From an uncultured Bacteroidales bacterium (GTDB lineage: Bacteria; Bacteroidota; Bacteroidia; Bacteroidales; UBA4417): DNA of 34,540 nucleotides. The translations under genes and the position numbers were made by a program. Numbering within the stretch: position 1 is the stretch's first letter; each line of letters begins with the position of its first letter. Location of the stretch: the NCBI GenBank assembly GCA_903879715.1, contig CAIRMR010000073.1:1-34540 (forward strand), in the 5' to 3' direction. Of this stretch, positions 1 to 8,552 are shown in pieces. The notes beneath the pieces were generated by a model. It was not told the DNA's origin and ran no database searches. It saw nothing but the letters and a program-made list of their open reading frames with translations.

Positions 1-104
1 GATTACACGGATTACACAGATTTCAAACTGCTTTAAGCAGTTTTTCAATTAATTTCAATTAAAAATGATAAATAATTATCTGTGAAATCTGAGTAATCTG
101 TGGC
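1..104. repeat. Intergenic inverted repeat, GATTACACAGATTT family, with inner hairpin
   Basis: The left arm (1-24) is made of repeated words GATTACAC and ACAGATTTC. The right arm (78-104) carries the complement, with the word CTGTGAAATCTG followed by TAATCTGTGG. Inside, at 25-43, is a perfect 19-nt palindromic hairpin, AAACTGCTTTAAGCAGTTT. The remaining loop is AT-rich. The element starts at the window edge, so its left arm may be incomplete. A second copy lies inverted at 14697-14818. It is non-coding and its function is unknown. Confidence 0.8.
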
Positions 105-105
105 A

Positions 106-113
106 TATATTTG
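106..113 (+). promoter_or_regulatory. Candidate -7 box (TATATTTG)
   Basis: TATATTTG matches the Bacteroidota primary-sigma -7 consensus TAnnTTTG and lies about 75 nt upstream of the Nif3-like gene at 188. I see no well-spaced TTTG -33 element, so this is a candidate only. Confidence 0.4.
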
Positions 114-187
114 TTTTTCCTTACTTTAGTCAAACTGATTATTAACACTAATTTTAATACCTGAAATTACAATCAACAAAACACATT

Positions 188-1051
188 ATGAAAACGCTTT
201 CATTACTGTTTATCTGCTTGCTTCCTTTCCTCCTCACGGGCCAGAACTTTTCAGCAAAAACGGGTACAACTGCTGATCAGGTGATCCAATCCATAATTAA
301 GATGACTGGATCAGCGATTATTCCCAATACCGTGGATGTTATAAAAGAAGGTGATTCCTCAACTCCGGTTGTTGGCATAGCCACCTGCATGTTTGCAACA
401 ATGGATGTGCTGAAACAAGCGGTCAGCAAAGGCTGTAACCTTATCGTTACTCACGAACCTGTTTATTACAATCATCTTGATGAGACATCAGGCCTTCAGA
501 ATGATCCCGTTTATCTTGAAAAGAAGAAATATATAAACGACCATCATCTCGTTGTCTGGCGCTTTCACGACTACATTCACAGCATTAAGCCAGATGGCAT
601 CCTTTCGGGAATGATTGTAAAACTGGGATGGAAGAATTATGCGGTTGCTGATCAGCCGAATCAGTTCGTTTTTCCCGAAACCACATTAAAAGGTCTGCTC
701 GAAAACCTGAAAAAGACATTTCCGAAGAATTCTTTTTATGTTGTCGGGAATCCTGATATGAAAGTTAAAAATGTCTGGCTTGCGGAAGGAGCGCCTGGCA
801 GCGGACTTCATACATATTTGCTTGAAAAGGCAGATGCAGACGTGGTAATTACAGGCGAAGCCCAGCAGTGGGAAACCTATGAATATACCCGCGATGCAGT
901 GTTACAAGGCAGGAATAAGGCTGTTATTTTTCTTGGGCACATTAATTCGGAAGAAGCCGGGATGGATTATTGCGCCGATTGGCTCAAAACGTTTATTAAA
1001 GACATTCCTGTTACTTTTATCGAATGCGGGCCATCTTATTGGTCGTATTAA
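188..1051 (+). CDS. Secreted Nif3-like dinuclear metal-centre protein
   Basis: The 287-residue product begins with a signal peptide (hydrophobic residues about 4-17) followed by a Nif3/YbgI-like fold. Metal-site motifs are visible: THEP with H89, RFHDYIH with H127, D128 and H131, and near the C-terminus GHINSEEAG with H251 and E255. These correspond to the His/Asp/Glu ligands of the two-metal site in the Nif3 family. Family members are often annotated as GTP cyclohydrolase type 2, but their true substrate is mostly unsettled, so I do not assign a reaction. Most Nif3 proteins are cytoplasmic; the clear export signal and the lack of the usual inserted domain set this copy apart. It is followed by an intergenic inverted repeat and a second exported enzyme. 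The family call is firm; the activity is unknown. Confidence 0.82.
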   Translation: MKTLSLLFICLLPFLLTGQNFSAKTGTTADQVIQSIIKMTGSAIIPNTVDVIKEGDSSTPVVGIATCMFATMDVLKQAVSKGCNLIVTHEPVYYNHLDETSGLQNDPVYLEKKKYINDHHLVVWRFHDYIHSIKPDGILSGMIVKLGWKNYAVADQPNQFVFPETTLKGLLENLKKTFPKNSFYVVGNPDMKVKNVWLAEGAPGSGLHTYLLEKADADVVITGEAQQWETYEYTRDAVLQGRNKAVIFLGHINSEEAGMDYCADWLKTFIKDIPVTFIECGPSYWSY

Positions 1052-1083
1052 AATGTTTGGTACTGGAATGAGTTTTGATTTAA

Positions 1084-1169
1084 GAACAAGGATTTACGAT
1101 TTTTGATTTAAGATCTTCCTTTCCAGATCAATATTTACTTCTAAATTCACAAATCGTAAATCTTTGTTC
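1084..1169. repeat. Intergenic inverted repeat, GATTTAC family, copy 1
   Basis: The left arm at 1084-1102 (GAACAAGGATTTACGATTT) and the right arm at 1151-1169 are complementary at 18 of 19 positions, separated by a 48-nt AT-rich loop. It fills most of the 182-nt gap between the Nif3-like gene and the hydrolase gene. The same GATTTACGATTT words build the larger repeat at 23383-23484. There is no terminal T-run, so it does not look like a standard intrinsic terminator. Confidence 0.75.
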
Positions 1170-1233
1170 ATTATTCCTTCTTCAAATCAATTATTACTTC
1201 CATTAAACTACATATCAATCCAACTAAATTAAA

Positions 1234-2151
1234 ATGAAAAAACTTTTAATCACCTTATTTATAATGAGCATATTTTCAGGTACAAATGCCCAGGTTGAAA
1301 CCATTCTGCTATATCCGAAAGGAGTTCCCGGATCAAAAGGAATTCAGATTCCGGAAGATTCACAAACGTCGGATGGGATTACACTGCTTAAGGATATCAC
1401 CCAACCGGCACTCTTTGTGTATCAGCCCAAAAACAAAACCTCAGATGCCGCGGTTATTATATGCCCGGGCGGAGGCTACAGTGTACTGGCAATTGACCAC
1501 GAAGGCTACGATATTGCGGCATGGTTCAATGAACGTGGTGTAACGGCTTTTGTTTTGAAAAACCGTCTTCCGCAGGATGAATTGTTCGAAAATGCAGAGA
1601 TTCGACCTTTGCAGGATGCCCAGCAGGCTTTCAGGATTGTGCGTAAAAATGCCACTAAATATGGCATCTCTCCTGAGAAAATCGGAATAATGGGATTTTC
1701 TGCAGGCGGCCACCTGGCAGCGACAGCCTCAACGCATTTCGAAACACAGGTTGGTGAAATTTTGGATACCACAGTGAGTGTTCGACCTGATTTCTCACTT
1801 CTAATTTACCCTGTTATTACTTTCAACGAAACAGTAACCCATTCAGGTTCAAGAGAAAACCTGTTAGGAAAAACTCCTACGCAAGAAAAGATAGATTTGT
1901 ATTCGAATGATTTGCACGTAATGACAAACACTCCTCCAACATTCCTGATAAGCACAACAGATGATTTTGTTTCACCCGAAAACAGTATTTTGTATTTCCA
2001 GGCGTGCAGAAAAAATAATGTGCCTGTCGAAATGCATATCTACGAAAAAGGCGGCCACGGCTACGCGCTCAAGAAAAAAGGATTAGGACCTGTCGAAACA
2101 TGGCCAGCCAGGATGGAAGACTGGTTGAGAGAACGGAAATTGATGAAGTAA
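1234..2151 (+). CDS. Secreted alpha/beta hydrolase, acetyl-esterase/xylan-esterase-like
   Basis: The 305-residue protein has a signal peptide (residues 1-19, ending TNAQ) and an alpha/beta-hydrolase fold. The oxyanion-hole region reads CPGGGY (residues 77-82), the nucleophile elbow is GFSAGGH with S156, the acid is D243 or D244 in TTDDFVSPEN, and the catalytic histidine is H275 in GGHGYAL. This arrangement matches the esterases often annotated as endo-1,4-beta-xylanase B-like or BD-FAE-type, which deacetylate or de-esterify plant polysaccharides. I infer an exported or lipid-envelope esterase. No polysaccharide-utilisation genes (SusC/D) are adjacent, so the natural substrate cannot be read from context. 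The start is the only ATG that gives an intact signal peptide. Confidence 0.82.
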   Translation: MKKLLITLFIMSIFSGTNAQVETILLYPKGVPGSKGIQIPEDSQTSDGITLLKDITQPALFVYQPKNKTSDAAVIICPGGGYSVLAIDHEGYDIAAWFNERGVTAFVLKNRLPQDELFENAEIRPLQDAQQAFRIVRKNATKYGISPEKIGIMGFSAGGHLAATASTHFETQVGEILDTTVSVRPDFSLLIYPVITFNETVTHSGSRENLLGKTPTQEKIDLYSNDLHVMTNTPPTFLISTTDDFVSPENSILYFQACRKNNVPVEMHIYEKGGHGYALKKKGLGPVETWPARMEDWLRERKLMK

Positions 2152-2211
2152 TCAGTATTTTGCAAACTTAGTCTATACAAAAACTGATTTCCTGATTCGA
2201 AAAAGCAGAAA

Positions 2212-3486
2212 ATGGAAATACTTATATTAGGATTATTAGTCTTACTCAATGGCTTTTTTGCTTTGTCCGAAATCGCTTTGGTTTCAAGCAAAAGGTCCAG
2301 GCTGGAGCAATTCAGGCAAAAGGGCAGTAAAAGTGCAAAGATAGCGTTGGGTTTGCTCGACGATTCGGAGAATTTCTTATCAGCTGTCCAAGTTGGCATT
2401 ACCCTGATAGGTATTGTTACCGGTGTGTATGGCGGAATGAATATAGCTGATGATGTTGCGCCTTTTTTCCGAAAATTCGAACTTACCGCGCATTATTCTT
2501 ACGAAATAGCGCTTTCAGTAACCGTTATCATAATTACTTACTTTTCAATTGTAATCGGCGAATTGGTTCCAAAAACAGTTGCGTTAAGTAATCCCGAAAA
2601 AATTGCGCTGAAAATTGCCCCGGCTATCCACTATTTCAGCCTGTTGTTTTACCCGTTTGTAAAACTATTATCTTTTTCAACAAATTTAATCAACAAACTT
2701 CTCGGGATAAAAAAACACACCGAACATATTACGGAAACTGAACTCCGTTATATGATCAAGGTCGCTTCGCTCGATGGTGTTATTGAGAAGGACCAGAACA
2801 GGATACACGAAAATATATTTTATTTCGCAGATAAAAAAGCCCGGCATATAATGACACATCGCACGGATGTGGAGTGGATTGATCTTGAAAAACCTGTTGA
2901 TGTAATCAGGAAGAAATTACTCGGGCTGCAACATAGTAACATAATCTGCTGCAACGGGAAACTTGATGACTTTCAGGGAATTCTGAATCTTAAAGATTAT
3001 TTTAGAGCACTCAGTTTTAATAAAAACATAACAATCAGGGATTTATTGGTGGAGCCGCTTATAATTCCAGAGGTTTTGGATGCGCAAAAAGTATTGGACC
3101 AGCTCAGGCAAAAACACAGCAACATGTGTTTTGTAGTGAACGAATATGGAGGATTTGAAGGCATTATAACTCTTCATGATATTATGGAGAATCTTATCGG
3201 GCAGTTACCGGATGAGGGAGAACTATATGAACCCGATGTATTTATGCGCGACGACAAATCGGTACTTATAAGCGGCGACGCGCCGGTAGAAACACTGGTT
3301 GAGGTAATAGAAGGCTTCGTTATAGACTTCGATACTATTGATTATTCAACGGTGGCAGGTTTCGTAATCCGACAAACCAACCAGATTCCGAAGATTGGCG
3401 ACAAATTTGAATTTTTAGATTATACCATTGAAATTGTTGACATCGACGGACATAAAATAGATAAAATACTGATCAGTAAAAACTGA
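2212..3486 (+). CDS. CNNM/CorC-type transmembrane protein with CBS domains (hemolysin family)
   Basis: The 424-residue protein has the three-part layout of this family. An N-terminal DUF21/CNNM membrane domain spans residues 1 to about 150, with hydrophobic helices beginning MEILILGLLVLLNGFF and the conserved ALSEIALVSS. Two CBS domains follow at about 195-320, including RHIMTHRTDVEW and FVVNEYGGFEGIITLHDIMENLIG. A C-terminal CorC/HlyC domain occupies about 345-424. Relatives are implicated in Mg2+ or Co2+ efflux or resistance; the old name hemolysin is probably misleading. It lies in the inner membrane with cytoplasmic CBS domains that may bind adenine nucleotides. The gene starts 60 nt after the hydrolase and converges on purL. 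Family certain, transported ion inferred. Confidence 0.88.
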   Translation: MEILILGLLVLLNGFFALSEIALVSSKRSRLEQFRQKGSKSAKIALGLLDDSENFLSAVQVGITLIGIVTGVYGGMNIADDVAPFFRKFELTAHYSYEIALSVTVIIITYFSIVIGELVPKTVALSNPEKIALKIAPAIHYFSLLFYPFVKLLSFSTNLINKLLGIKKHTEHITETELRYMIKVASLDGVIEKDQNRIHENIFYFADKKARHIMTHRTDVEWIDLEKPVDVIRKKLLGLQHSNIICCNGKLDDFQGILNLKDYFRALSFNKNITIRDLLVEPLIIPEVLDAQKVLDQLRQKHSNMCFVVNEYGGFEGIITLHDIMENLIGQLPDEGELYEPDVFMRDDKSVLISGDAPVETLVEVIEGFVIDFDTIDYSTVAGFVIRQTNQIPKIGDKFEFLDYTIEIVDIDGHKIDKILISKN

Positions 3487-3568
3487 AAAAGAATATGTTA
3501 TCATATTTCAAACAATAATCCCTGTAAAAAAGGAAGGAAAAGGAGTAAGTTGTTTTTACGGCTCGTAC

Positions 3569-6500
3569 CTATTTTTGCGTTTTCAGCCATTCCCTGGCAT
3601 TAACAAAAGCTTCAATCCAGGGTGAAAGCTGATCCGAATTCCGTGAATCCGGATACAAAGGCCATTGCCAAGGCAACAACGAACGTTCCAAATGTGGCAT
3701 CATTACCAGATGGCGTCCGTCATCGCTCGAAATACAAGCCGCGTCATACATCGAACCATTCGGATTGCCGGGATATGCGCTGTAGGAATATTTTGCTGCA
3801 ATATTGTACTTTTCTTCTTCATAGGGGAAACTGAAAAGCCCTTCACCGTGAGCAACCCAAATACCCAGCTTGCTTCCGGAAAGGGATTTAAGCATTACCG
3901 AATCATTTTCAAGTATATCAACTGTAAGAAAACTTGATTCGAATTTTCCCGATGCATTATGCAACATCTTTGTTTTCAGCTGATGATCAGGATTTACAAG
4001 CCCTAGTTCAATCATAACCTGGCAGCCATTGCAAACACCAAGGCTCAGTGTGTCTTTTCGAGCATAAAACTTCTCAAGTGCAATGCGCGCATTGTCGTTA
4101 TATTTAAAGGCGCCTGCCCAGCCTTTGGCCGAACCAAGAACATCGGAATTTGAGAAACCTCCTACAAAAACAATCATCCGGATTTCTTCGAGTGTTTCGC
4201 GTCCGCTCATCAGGTCGGTCATATGAACATCTTTCACATCCAGCCCGGCAAGGTGCATGCTCCAGGCCATTTCGCGGTCGCCGTTTACGCCTTTTTCGCG
4301 GATTATGGCAGCTTTGATTCCTGAACGGGTTTTGCGCTTTGAATCAATCCCATACTGGCTGAATTTCCCTGTAAATGTTTCAGGAAAAACAAATTTCCGC
4401 TCCTGGATTGAGTAATTACCAAACCTTTCTTTTGCAAGGATTTCACCACTTTGTTTGCGATCCAGCAGGTAAGAAGTCCGGAACCATTTATCGCGTAAAG
4501 TTTGAATATCAAAGGAATAACCATTTTGCTGATGTGAAATACCTAGCGTTTTCCCTGTAACAGGTTTTCCGATCACACTGTAACTGATGCCTTTTTCATG
4601 AAGGTAGATACTTACAAAATCCAGATCGTTAACCTGAACCACAACTCCTGGTTTTTCACTAAACAGCAACCTGATGATATCATTTTCACCAGGTCCATCC
4701 AGGTTCAAATCCATTCCGATCGTATTATGACTGAAAGTCATTTCGAGCAAGGTAGTAATCAATCCTCCGGCAGAAATATCATGCCCGGCAAGGATCATAT
4801 CTTTCCGGATAAGTTCCTGAACAGCTTCAAAACACAGGCGGAAATAAGCGGCATCTTTAACTTCCGGAGTACTTCCACCCAGTTTATTTAAGGCTTGAGC
4901 AAATGAGCTTCCGCCAATATTGAAATCACTTTTCGAAAAATCAATATACACCAGCGAGGACGTAAAACTTTCCTTCAAAACAGGGCTTATCACTTTCCGG
5001 ATATCTGTAACCTCCCCTACCGTTGAAATAATCACTGTGCCAGGCGCCATTACTGTATCTCCTCCTGGATATTTCTGCGTCATCGAAAGGGAATCTTTAC
5101 CAGTTGGGATATTGATGCCCAACTCAATGGCGAAATCACTGACTGCTTTCACTGCTTTATACAAACGGGCATCTTCACCTTCGTTGCGGCAAGGCCACAT
5201 CCAGTTGGCGCTTAATGAAACTCCGCCTAAACCTTGCTCAATCGGCGCCCAAACCAGGTTTGTAAGCGCTTCGGCAATAGAAAGTACAGAACCTGCTACA
5301 GGATCAATTAATCCCGCGACAGGCGAATGACCGATAGAAGTCGCAATTCCTTTCACACCCTGAAAATCCAGCGCAACAACTCCCAGGTTATTTAACGGAA
5401 GCTGAAGTGGCCCGGCAGTCTGCTGATGCGCAATGCGGCCGGTAACCGAACGGTCTACTTTGTTGGTAAGCCAGTCTTTACAGGCAACCGCTTCGAGTTG
5501 TAGGACCTGCTCAATATAATTTGTTACTAACGATTGGTCGTATTCGGGTTTTTGAAACGTCGAAATTACAGTTTCATCCTGCATAATTGTGCGGGGTGGT
5601 TTGCCGAAAAAATATTTAAGTGGCAGGTTAATAGGAGCATCACCGGTTACCGGATTTTTAAATGAAAAATTCATATCACCGGTAATTTCACCGGCAACAT
5701 AAAACGGCGCTCGTTCACGCTCAGCTACTCTTTGCATTTTCTCCACATCATCGGCATGCAGAACTAATCCCATGCGTTCCTGCGATTCATTGCCGATGAT
5801 TTCTTTGCCCGATAAAGTCGGATCACCAACCGGAAGTTTAGTAATATCAATGACACCGCCCTGTTCTTCTACCAATTCAGAAAGCGCATTTAAATGTCCC
5901 CCTGCTCCATGATCGTGAACCGAAATAATCGGATTATCAACGCTCTCAGCCATTGCGCGAATAGCGTTGTAAACGCGTTTCTGCATTTCGGGATTCGAAC
6001 GTTGTATGGCATTCAGCTCAATTCCGCTGTGGTATTCGCCTGTTGCGACAGATGAAACCGCACCTCCGCCCATCCCGATACGGTAATTATCACCACCCAT
6101 CACAATTACTTTGTCGCCAGGTTTCGGGTGTCCTTTCAGGCTATCAATCTTTCGGCCATATCCAATACCTCCGGCCTGCATAATTACTTTATCGTAACCG
6201 TATCTCTTATCGTTTTCGGAATGTTCAAATGTAAGAACAGAGCCACAGATCAAGGGTTGACCGAATTTATTCCCAAAATCGCTGGCACCGTTCGATGCTT
6301 TTATCAGAATTTCTTCCGGCGTTTGATACAACCATGGGCGTGGTTCATTTTCGGTTTCCCAATCGCGGCCTTCACCTGTACGCGGGTACGAAGTCATGTA
6401 AACTGCGGTTCCGGCAATCGGCATTGAGCCTTTTCCTCCAGCCATACGGTCGCGGATTTCGCCGCCCGAGCCGGTAGCAGCGCCATTAAAAGGCTCCACG

Positions 6501-7258
6501 GTTGTAGGGAAATTATGGGTTTCGGCTTTGAGCGAAATCACAGTATCTATTTCGCGGGTTTCAAAATAATCGGGTTTATCCTGTGTTGCCGGCGCAAATT
6601 GCTCTGCAACAGGCCCTTCGACAAAGGCAACATTATCAGTATATGCTGAAACAATCCGTCCATGGTGTTCTTTCGAGGTTTTTTTAATCAGCTGAAACAA
6701 ACTTTCAGCCTGTTCCACTCCATCAATCACAAAAGTCCCGTTAAAAATTTTATGCCTGCAATGTTCAGAGTTAACCTGTGAAAAACCAAACACTTCACTA
6801 TCTGTTAATTTGCGGCCTAATTTCAGACTTACTTCATCCAGGTATTCGATTTCTTCTGTACTCAAGGCCAGGCCTTCCTTTTTACTATAGCCGGCAATAT
6901 CATTTATTTCAATTATCGGATCAGGTTGTTTCAGAATGGTGAAAATATCCTGGTCGAGGCCTGAATACAGCCGCTGCAACATGTGATCAAACAGGGCTTG
7001 TTCATTGGCAACTTCCGATAATTCTTCAATACGGAGTATGCCTTCGATACCCATATTCTGGGTGATTTCAACGGCATTGGTACTCCATGGGGTGATCATT
7101 TCGCGGCGCGGGCCAACAAAAAACCCGGCCATTTTGCTTTCGCTCACTTGCCGGGCATCCCCAAAAAGCCATTCCAGCTTTGGTATATCATTCCTGGTTA
7201 TTTCTGATTGATGATGTACAGCGTACACCGTTTTGTCTTTGCGAAAGAAGTGAATCAT
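3569..7258 (-). CDS. purL: Phosphoribosylformylglycinamidine synthase (FGAM synthase), large single-chain form
   Basis: This enzyme converts FGAR, glutamine and ATP to FGAM in de novo purine synthesis. The 1229-residue chain is the long form, carrying the N-terminal PurS-like part, two AIRS-like ATP/FGAR-binding halves (for example SVHDHGAGGHLNALSE and LAGHDISAGGL) and a C-terminal class I glutaminase. The glutaminase nucleophile is C1076 in GVCNGCQ, with H1189 and E1191 in the MPHLER motif completing the triad. An upstream in-frame ATG at 7297 would add 13 residues, but a TATCTTTG promoter box at 7280-7287 lies between it and the body of the gene. The family also starts MIHFFRK, so I place the start at 7258. 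It is divergent from coaD. Sequence is intact. Confidence 0.96.
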   Translation of the reverse strand: MIHFFRKDKTVYAVHHQSEITRNDIPKLEWLFGDARQVSESKMAGFFVGPRREMITPWSTNAVEITQNMGIEGILRIEELSEVANEQALFDHMLQRLYSGLDQDIFTILKQPDPIIEINDIAGYSKKEGLALSTEEIEYLDEVSLKLGRKLTDSEVFGFSQVNSEHCRHKIFNGTFVIDGVEQAESLFQLIKKTSKEHHGRIVSAYTDNVAFVEGPVAEQFAPATQDKPDYFETREIDTVISLKAETHNFPTTVEPFNGAATGSGGEIRDRMAGGKGSMPIAGTAVYMTSYPRTGEGRDWETENEPRPWLYQTPEEILIKASNGASDFGNKFGQPLICGSVLTFEHSENDKRYGYDKVIMQAGGIGYGRKIDSLKGHPKPGDKVIVMGGDNYRIGMGGGAVSSVATGEYHSGIELNAIQRSNPEMQKRVYNAIRAMAESVDNPIISVHDHGAGGHLNALSELVEEQGGVIDITKLPVGDPTLSGKEIIGNESQERMGLVLHADDVEKMQRVAERERAPFYVAGEITGDMNFSFKNPVTGDAPINLPLKYFFGKPPRTIMQDETVISTFQKPEYDQSLVTNYIEQVLQLEAVACKDWLTNKVDRSVTGRIAHQQTAGPLQLPLNNLGVVALDFQGVKGIATSIGHSPVAGLIDPVAGSVLSIAEALTNLVWAPIEQGLGGVSLSANWMWPCRNEGEDARLYKAVKAVSDFAIELGINIPTGKDSLSMTQKYPGGDTVMAPGTVIISTVGEVTDIRKVISPVLKESFTSSLVYIDFSKSDFNIGGSSFAQALNKLGGSTPEVKDAAYFRLCFEAVQELIRKDMILAGHDISAGGLITTLLEMTFSHNTIGMDLNLDGPGENDIIRLLFSEKPGVVVQVNDLDFVSIYLHEKGISYSVIGKPVTGKTLGISHQQNGYSFDIQTLRDKWFRTSYLLDRKQSGEILAKERFGNYSIQERKFVFPETFTGKFSQYGIDSKRKTRSGIKAAIIREKGVNGDREMAWSMHLAGLDVKDVHMTDLMSGRETLEEIRMIVFVGGFSNSDVLGSAKGWAGAFKYNDNARIALEKFYARKDTLSLGVCNGCQVMIELGLVNPDHQLKTKMLHNASGKFESSFLTVDILENDSVMLKSLSGSKLGIWVAHGEGLFSFPYEEEKYNIAAKYSYSAYPGNPNGSMYDAACISSDDGRHLVMMPHLERSLLPWQWPLYPDSRNSDQLSPWIEAFVNAREWLKTQK

Positions 7259-7279
7259 GCCGGATAGGTTTTTCGGGTG

Positions 7280-7287
7280 CAAAGATA
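7280..7287 (-). promoter_or_regulatory. purL -7 box (TATCTTTG)
   Basis: On the minus strand this reads TATCTTTG, a perfect TAnnTTTG match followed by CACC. Transcription would start near 7273, leaving about 15 nt of leader before the ATG at 7258 and excluding the upstream ATG at 7297. Confidence 0.65.
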
Positions 7288-7326
7288 GGAAATCCAAAAG
7301 AGTGTCAGGAATATCTTTATTTTTTT

Positions 7327-7411
7327 CACCACGGAGACACAGATTACACGAAGATTCACGGAGTATGATTCTTTGACGATGTTCCTCCGTGATCTCCGTG
7401 CCTCCGTGGTC
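7327..7411. repeat. Intergenic inverted repeat, CACGGAG family
   Basis: The left arm at 7327-7363 (beginning CACCACGGAGACACAG and ending GATTCACGGAG) pairs imperfectly with the right arm at 7383-7411, which holds three CTCCGTG words and ends CCTCCGTGGT. The left arm also contains ACAGATTACACG, linking it to the repeat at 1-104. It sits between the divergent purL and coaD promoters, so it cannot be the 3' end of either transcript. The rest of the 281-nt gap holds only the two promoter boxes. Confidence 0.75.
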
Positions 7412-7517
7412 AACTTTCAGATTAAAAGCACTAAATCCATAATGTAAAATAAGGCTGACATATTCAGGCTCACTTTAACATTTGATTAGCCCTGGCACTA
7501 ATTTAGAATTATGTCTT

Positions 7518-7525
7518 TATCTTTG
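7518..7525 (+). promoter_or_regulatory. coaD -7 box (TATCTTTG)
   Basis: TATCTTTGCAC lies 15 nt upstream of the coaD ATG and matches TAnnTTTG exactly. The extended string TATCTTTGCAC is shared with the deoD box at 22648 and, up to the second last base, with the purL box. The leader would be very short. Confidence 0.65.
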
Positions 7526-7539
7526 CACAAAACCATTGT

Positions 7540-7995
7540 ATGAAGATCGCAGTTTTTCCAGGTTCATTTGATCCAATCACGCGGGGCCACGAGTCAATTG
7601 TGCGCCGCGCGTTACCTTTATTCGATAAAATTATAATAGCAATCGGTGTAAATTCGGATAAAAGCGGCTATTTTCCTGTCGAAAAAAGACTTGAATGGCT
7701 TAACGAAACTTTCGGCGATTTGCCGCAGGTGAGTGTTGAAAGTTATAACGGGCTTACTGTCGATTTTTGCACAAAAATGGATGCATCCTATATTATAAGA
7801 GGCCTCAGAACATCTGCCGACTTTGAATTTGAGCGTGGAGTTGCGCAGGTAAACCTGAAACTGGAGGCTGATATTGAAACCGTTTTCCTATTGGCACTTC
7901 CTGAATATGTGATGGTTACCTCATCAATAGTACGCGAAGTGCATAAGCATGGCGGCAATATCGACCAGTTTATTCCAGAACAGATTTCGATTTAA
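7540..7995 (+). CDS. coaD: Phosphopantetheine adenylyltransferase
   Basis: This cytoplasmic enzyme transfers AMP from ATP to 4'-phosphopantetheine to make dephospho-CoA, the penultimate step of CoA synthesis. The 151-residue length is typical. The nucleotidyltransferase signature is GSFDPITRGH (residues 8-17) with the TxGH element at T14-H17. The region YIIRGLRTSADFEFE and the C-terminal TSSIVREV match the conserved ISSTxVRE motif. Its stop codon overlaps the stop of the convergent rsmD by 4 nt. CoaD and rsmD neighbour each other in many bacteria. It has its own promoter box 15 nt upstream. Confidence 0.96.
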   Translation: MKIAVFPGSFDPITRGHESIVRRALPLFDKIIIAIGVNSDKSGYFPVEKRLEWLNETFGDLPQVSVESYNGLTVDFCTKMDASYIIRGLRTSADFEFERGVAQVNLKLEADIETVFLLALPEYVMVTSSIVREVHKHGGNIDQFIPEQISI

Positions 7996-8552
7996 TCTTT
8001 GTTTTCGGTACTTCCCGTTTCAGGTTTCCTGAAAAATGTAAAATGAATTTTCCCGTATTGGCGTTCTTCGGAAAAGAATGGATGATCTTTAAAACTGAGG
8101 CGTTTATCGTGTTCCATGATGAACCAACCGTCATCGGCAAGCCAATTATTCTCAAAAATCAGAGCCGGAACTTTCTCACGATCTTCCATGTCATAGGGTG
8201 GATCTGCGAAAATTACGTCATAACTACCGGCAGGCCTGGCCAGGAAAGCAAATACATTAGCTCTTATCGCTGATAAATTACTGAATTTCATATCAGCAAT
8301 CATTTTCACTATATAATCGACACAACGGCCATTTACATCAACACTCAAAACGCTGATTGCGTAGCGTGAGGCAAATTCCATCGAGATATTTCCTGTCCCG
8401 GCAAAAAGATCAAGCACTTTAACTTCTTCAAAATCAATGCGATTATTCAGAATATTGAATAAGCTTTCCTTAGCCATATCCGTGGTTGGCCTCACAGGTA
8501 ATCCTTCCGGACGAAGTATTCTGCCTTTATGGCTTCCGCTTATTATTCGCAT
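7992..8552 (-). CDS. rsmD: 16S rRNA (guanine-966-N2)-methyltransferase
   Basis: RsmD methylates G966 (E. coli numbering) of 16S rRNA in the 30S subunit, using S-adenosylmethionine. The 186-residue protein opens with the family-typical MRIISGSHKGRIL and RPTTDMAKESLFNIL. The SAM-binding motif is LDLFAGTGN (residues 48-55) and the catalytic motif is DPPY at residues 117-120. It is the last gene of a minus-strand operon: its start overlaps the end of the DUF3822 gene by 10 nt. It converges on coaD with a 4-nt stop overlap. No anomalies are visible. Confidence 0.93.
   Translation of the reverse strand: MRIISGSHKGRILRPEGLPVRPTTDMAKESLFNILNNRIDFEEVKVLDLFAGTGNISMEFASRYAISVLSVDVNGRCVDYIVKMIADMKFSNLSAIRANVFAFLARPAGSYDVIFADPPYDMEDREKVPALIFENNWLADDGWFIMEHDKRLSFKDHPFFSEERQYGKIHFTFFRKPETGSTENKD

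Noticed and set aside
3487-3568. Terminator between the convergent CNNM and purL genes
   Set aside because: A stem CTGTAAAAA with TTTTTACGG can be drawn, but it has a loop of over 20 nt and weak pairs, so support is insufficient.
4598-5330. Plus-strand frames of about 100-136 residues inside purL
   Set aside because: They are antisense shadows of a strongly conserved enzyme and have no promoter or motif of their own.
7259-7297. Longer PurL starting at the ATG at 7297
   Set aside because: The TATCTTTG box at 7280-7287 lies after that ATG, and the family N-terminus begins at the ATG at 7258.
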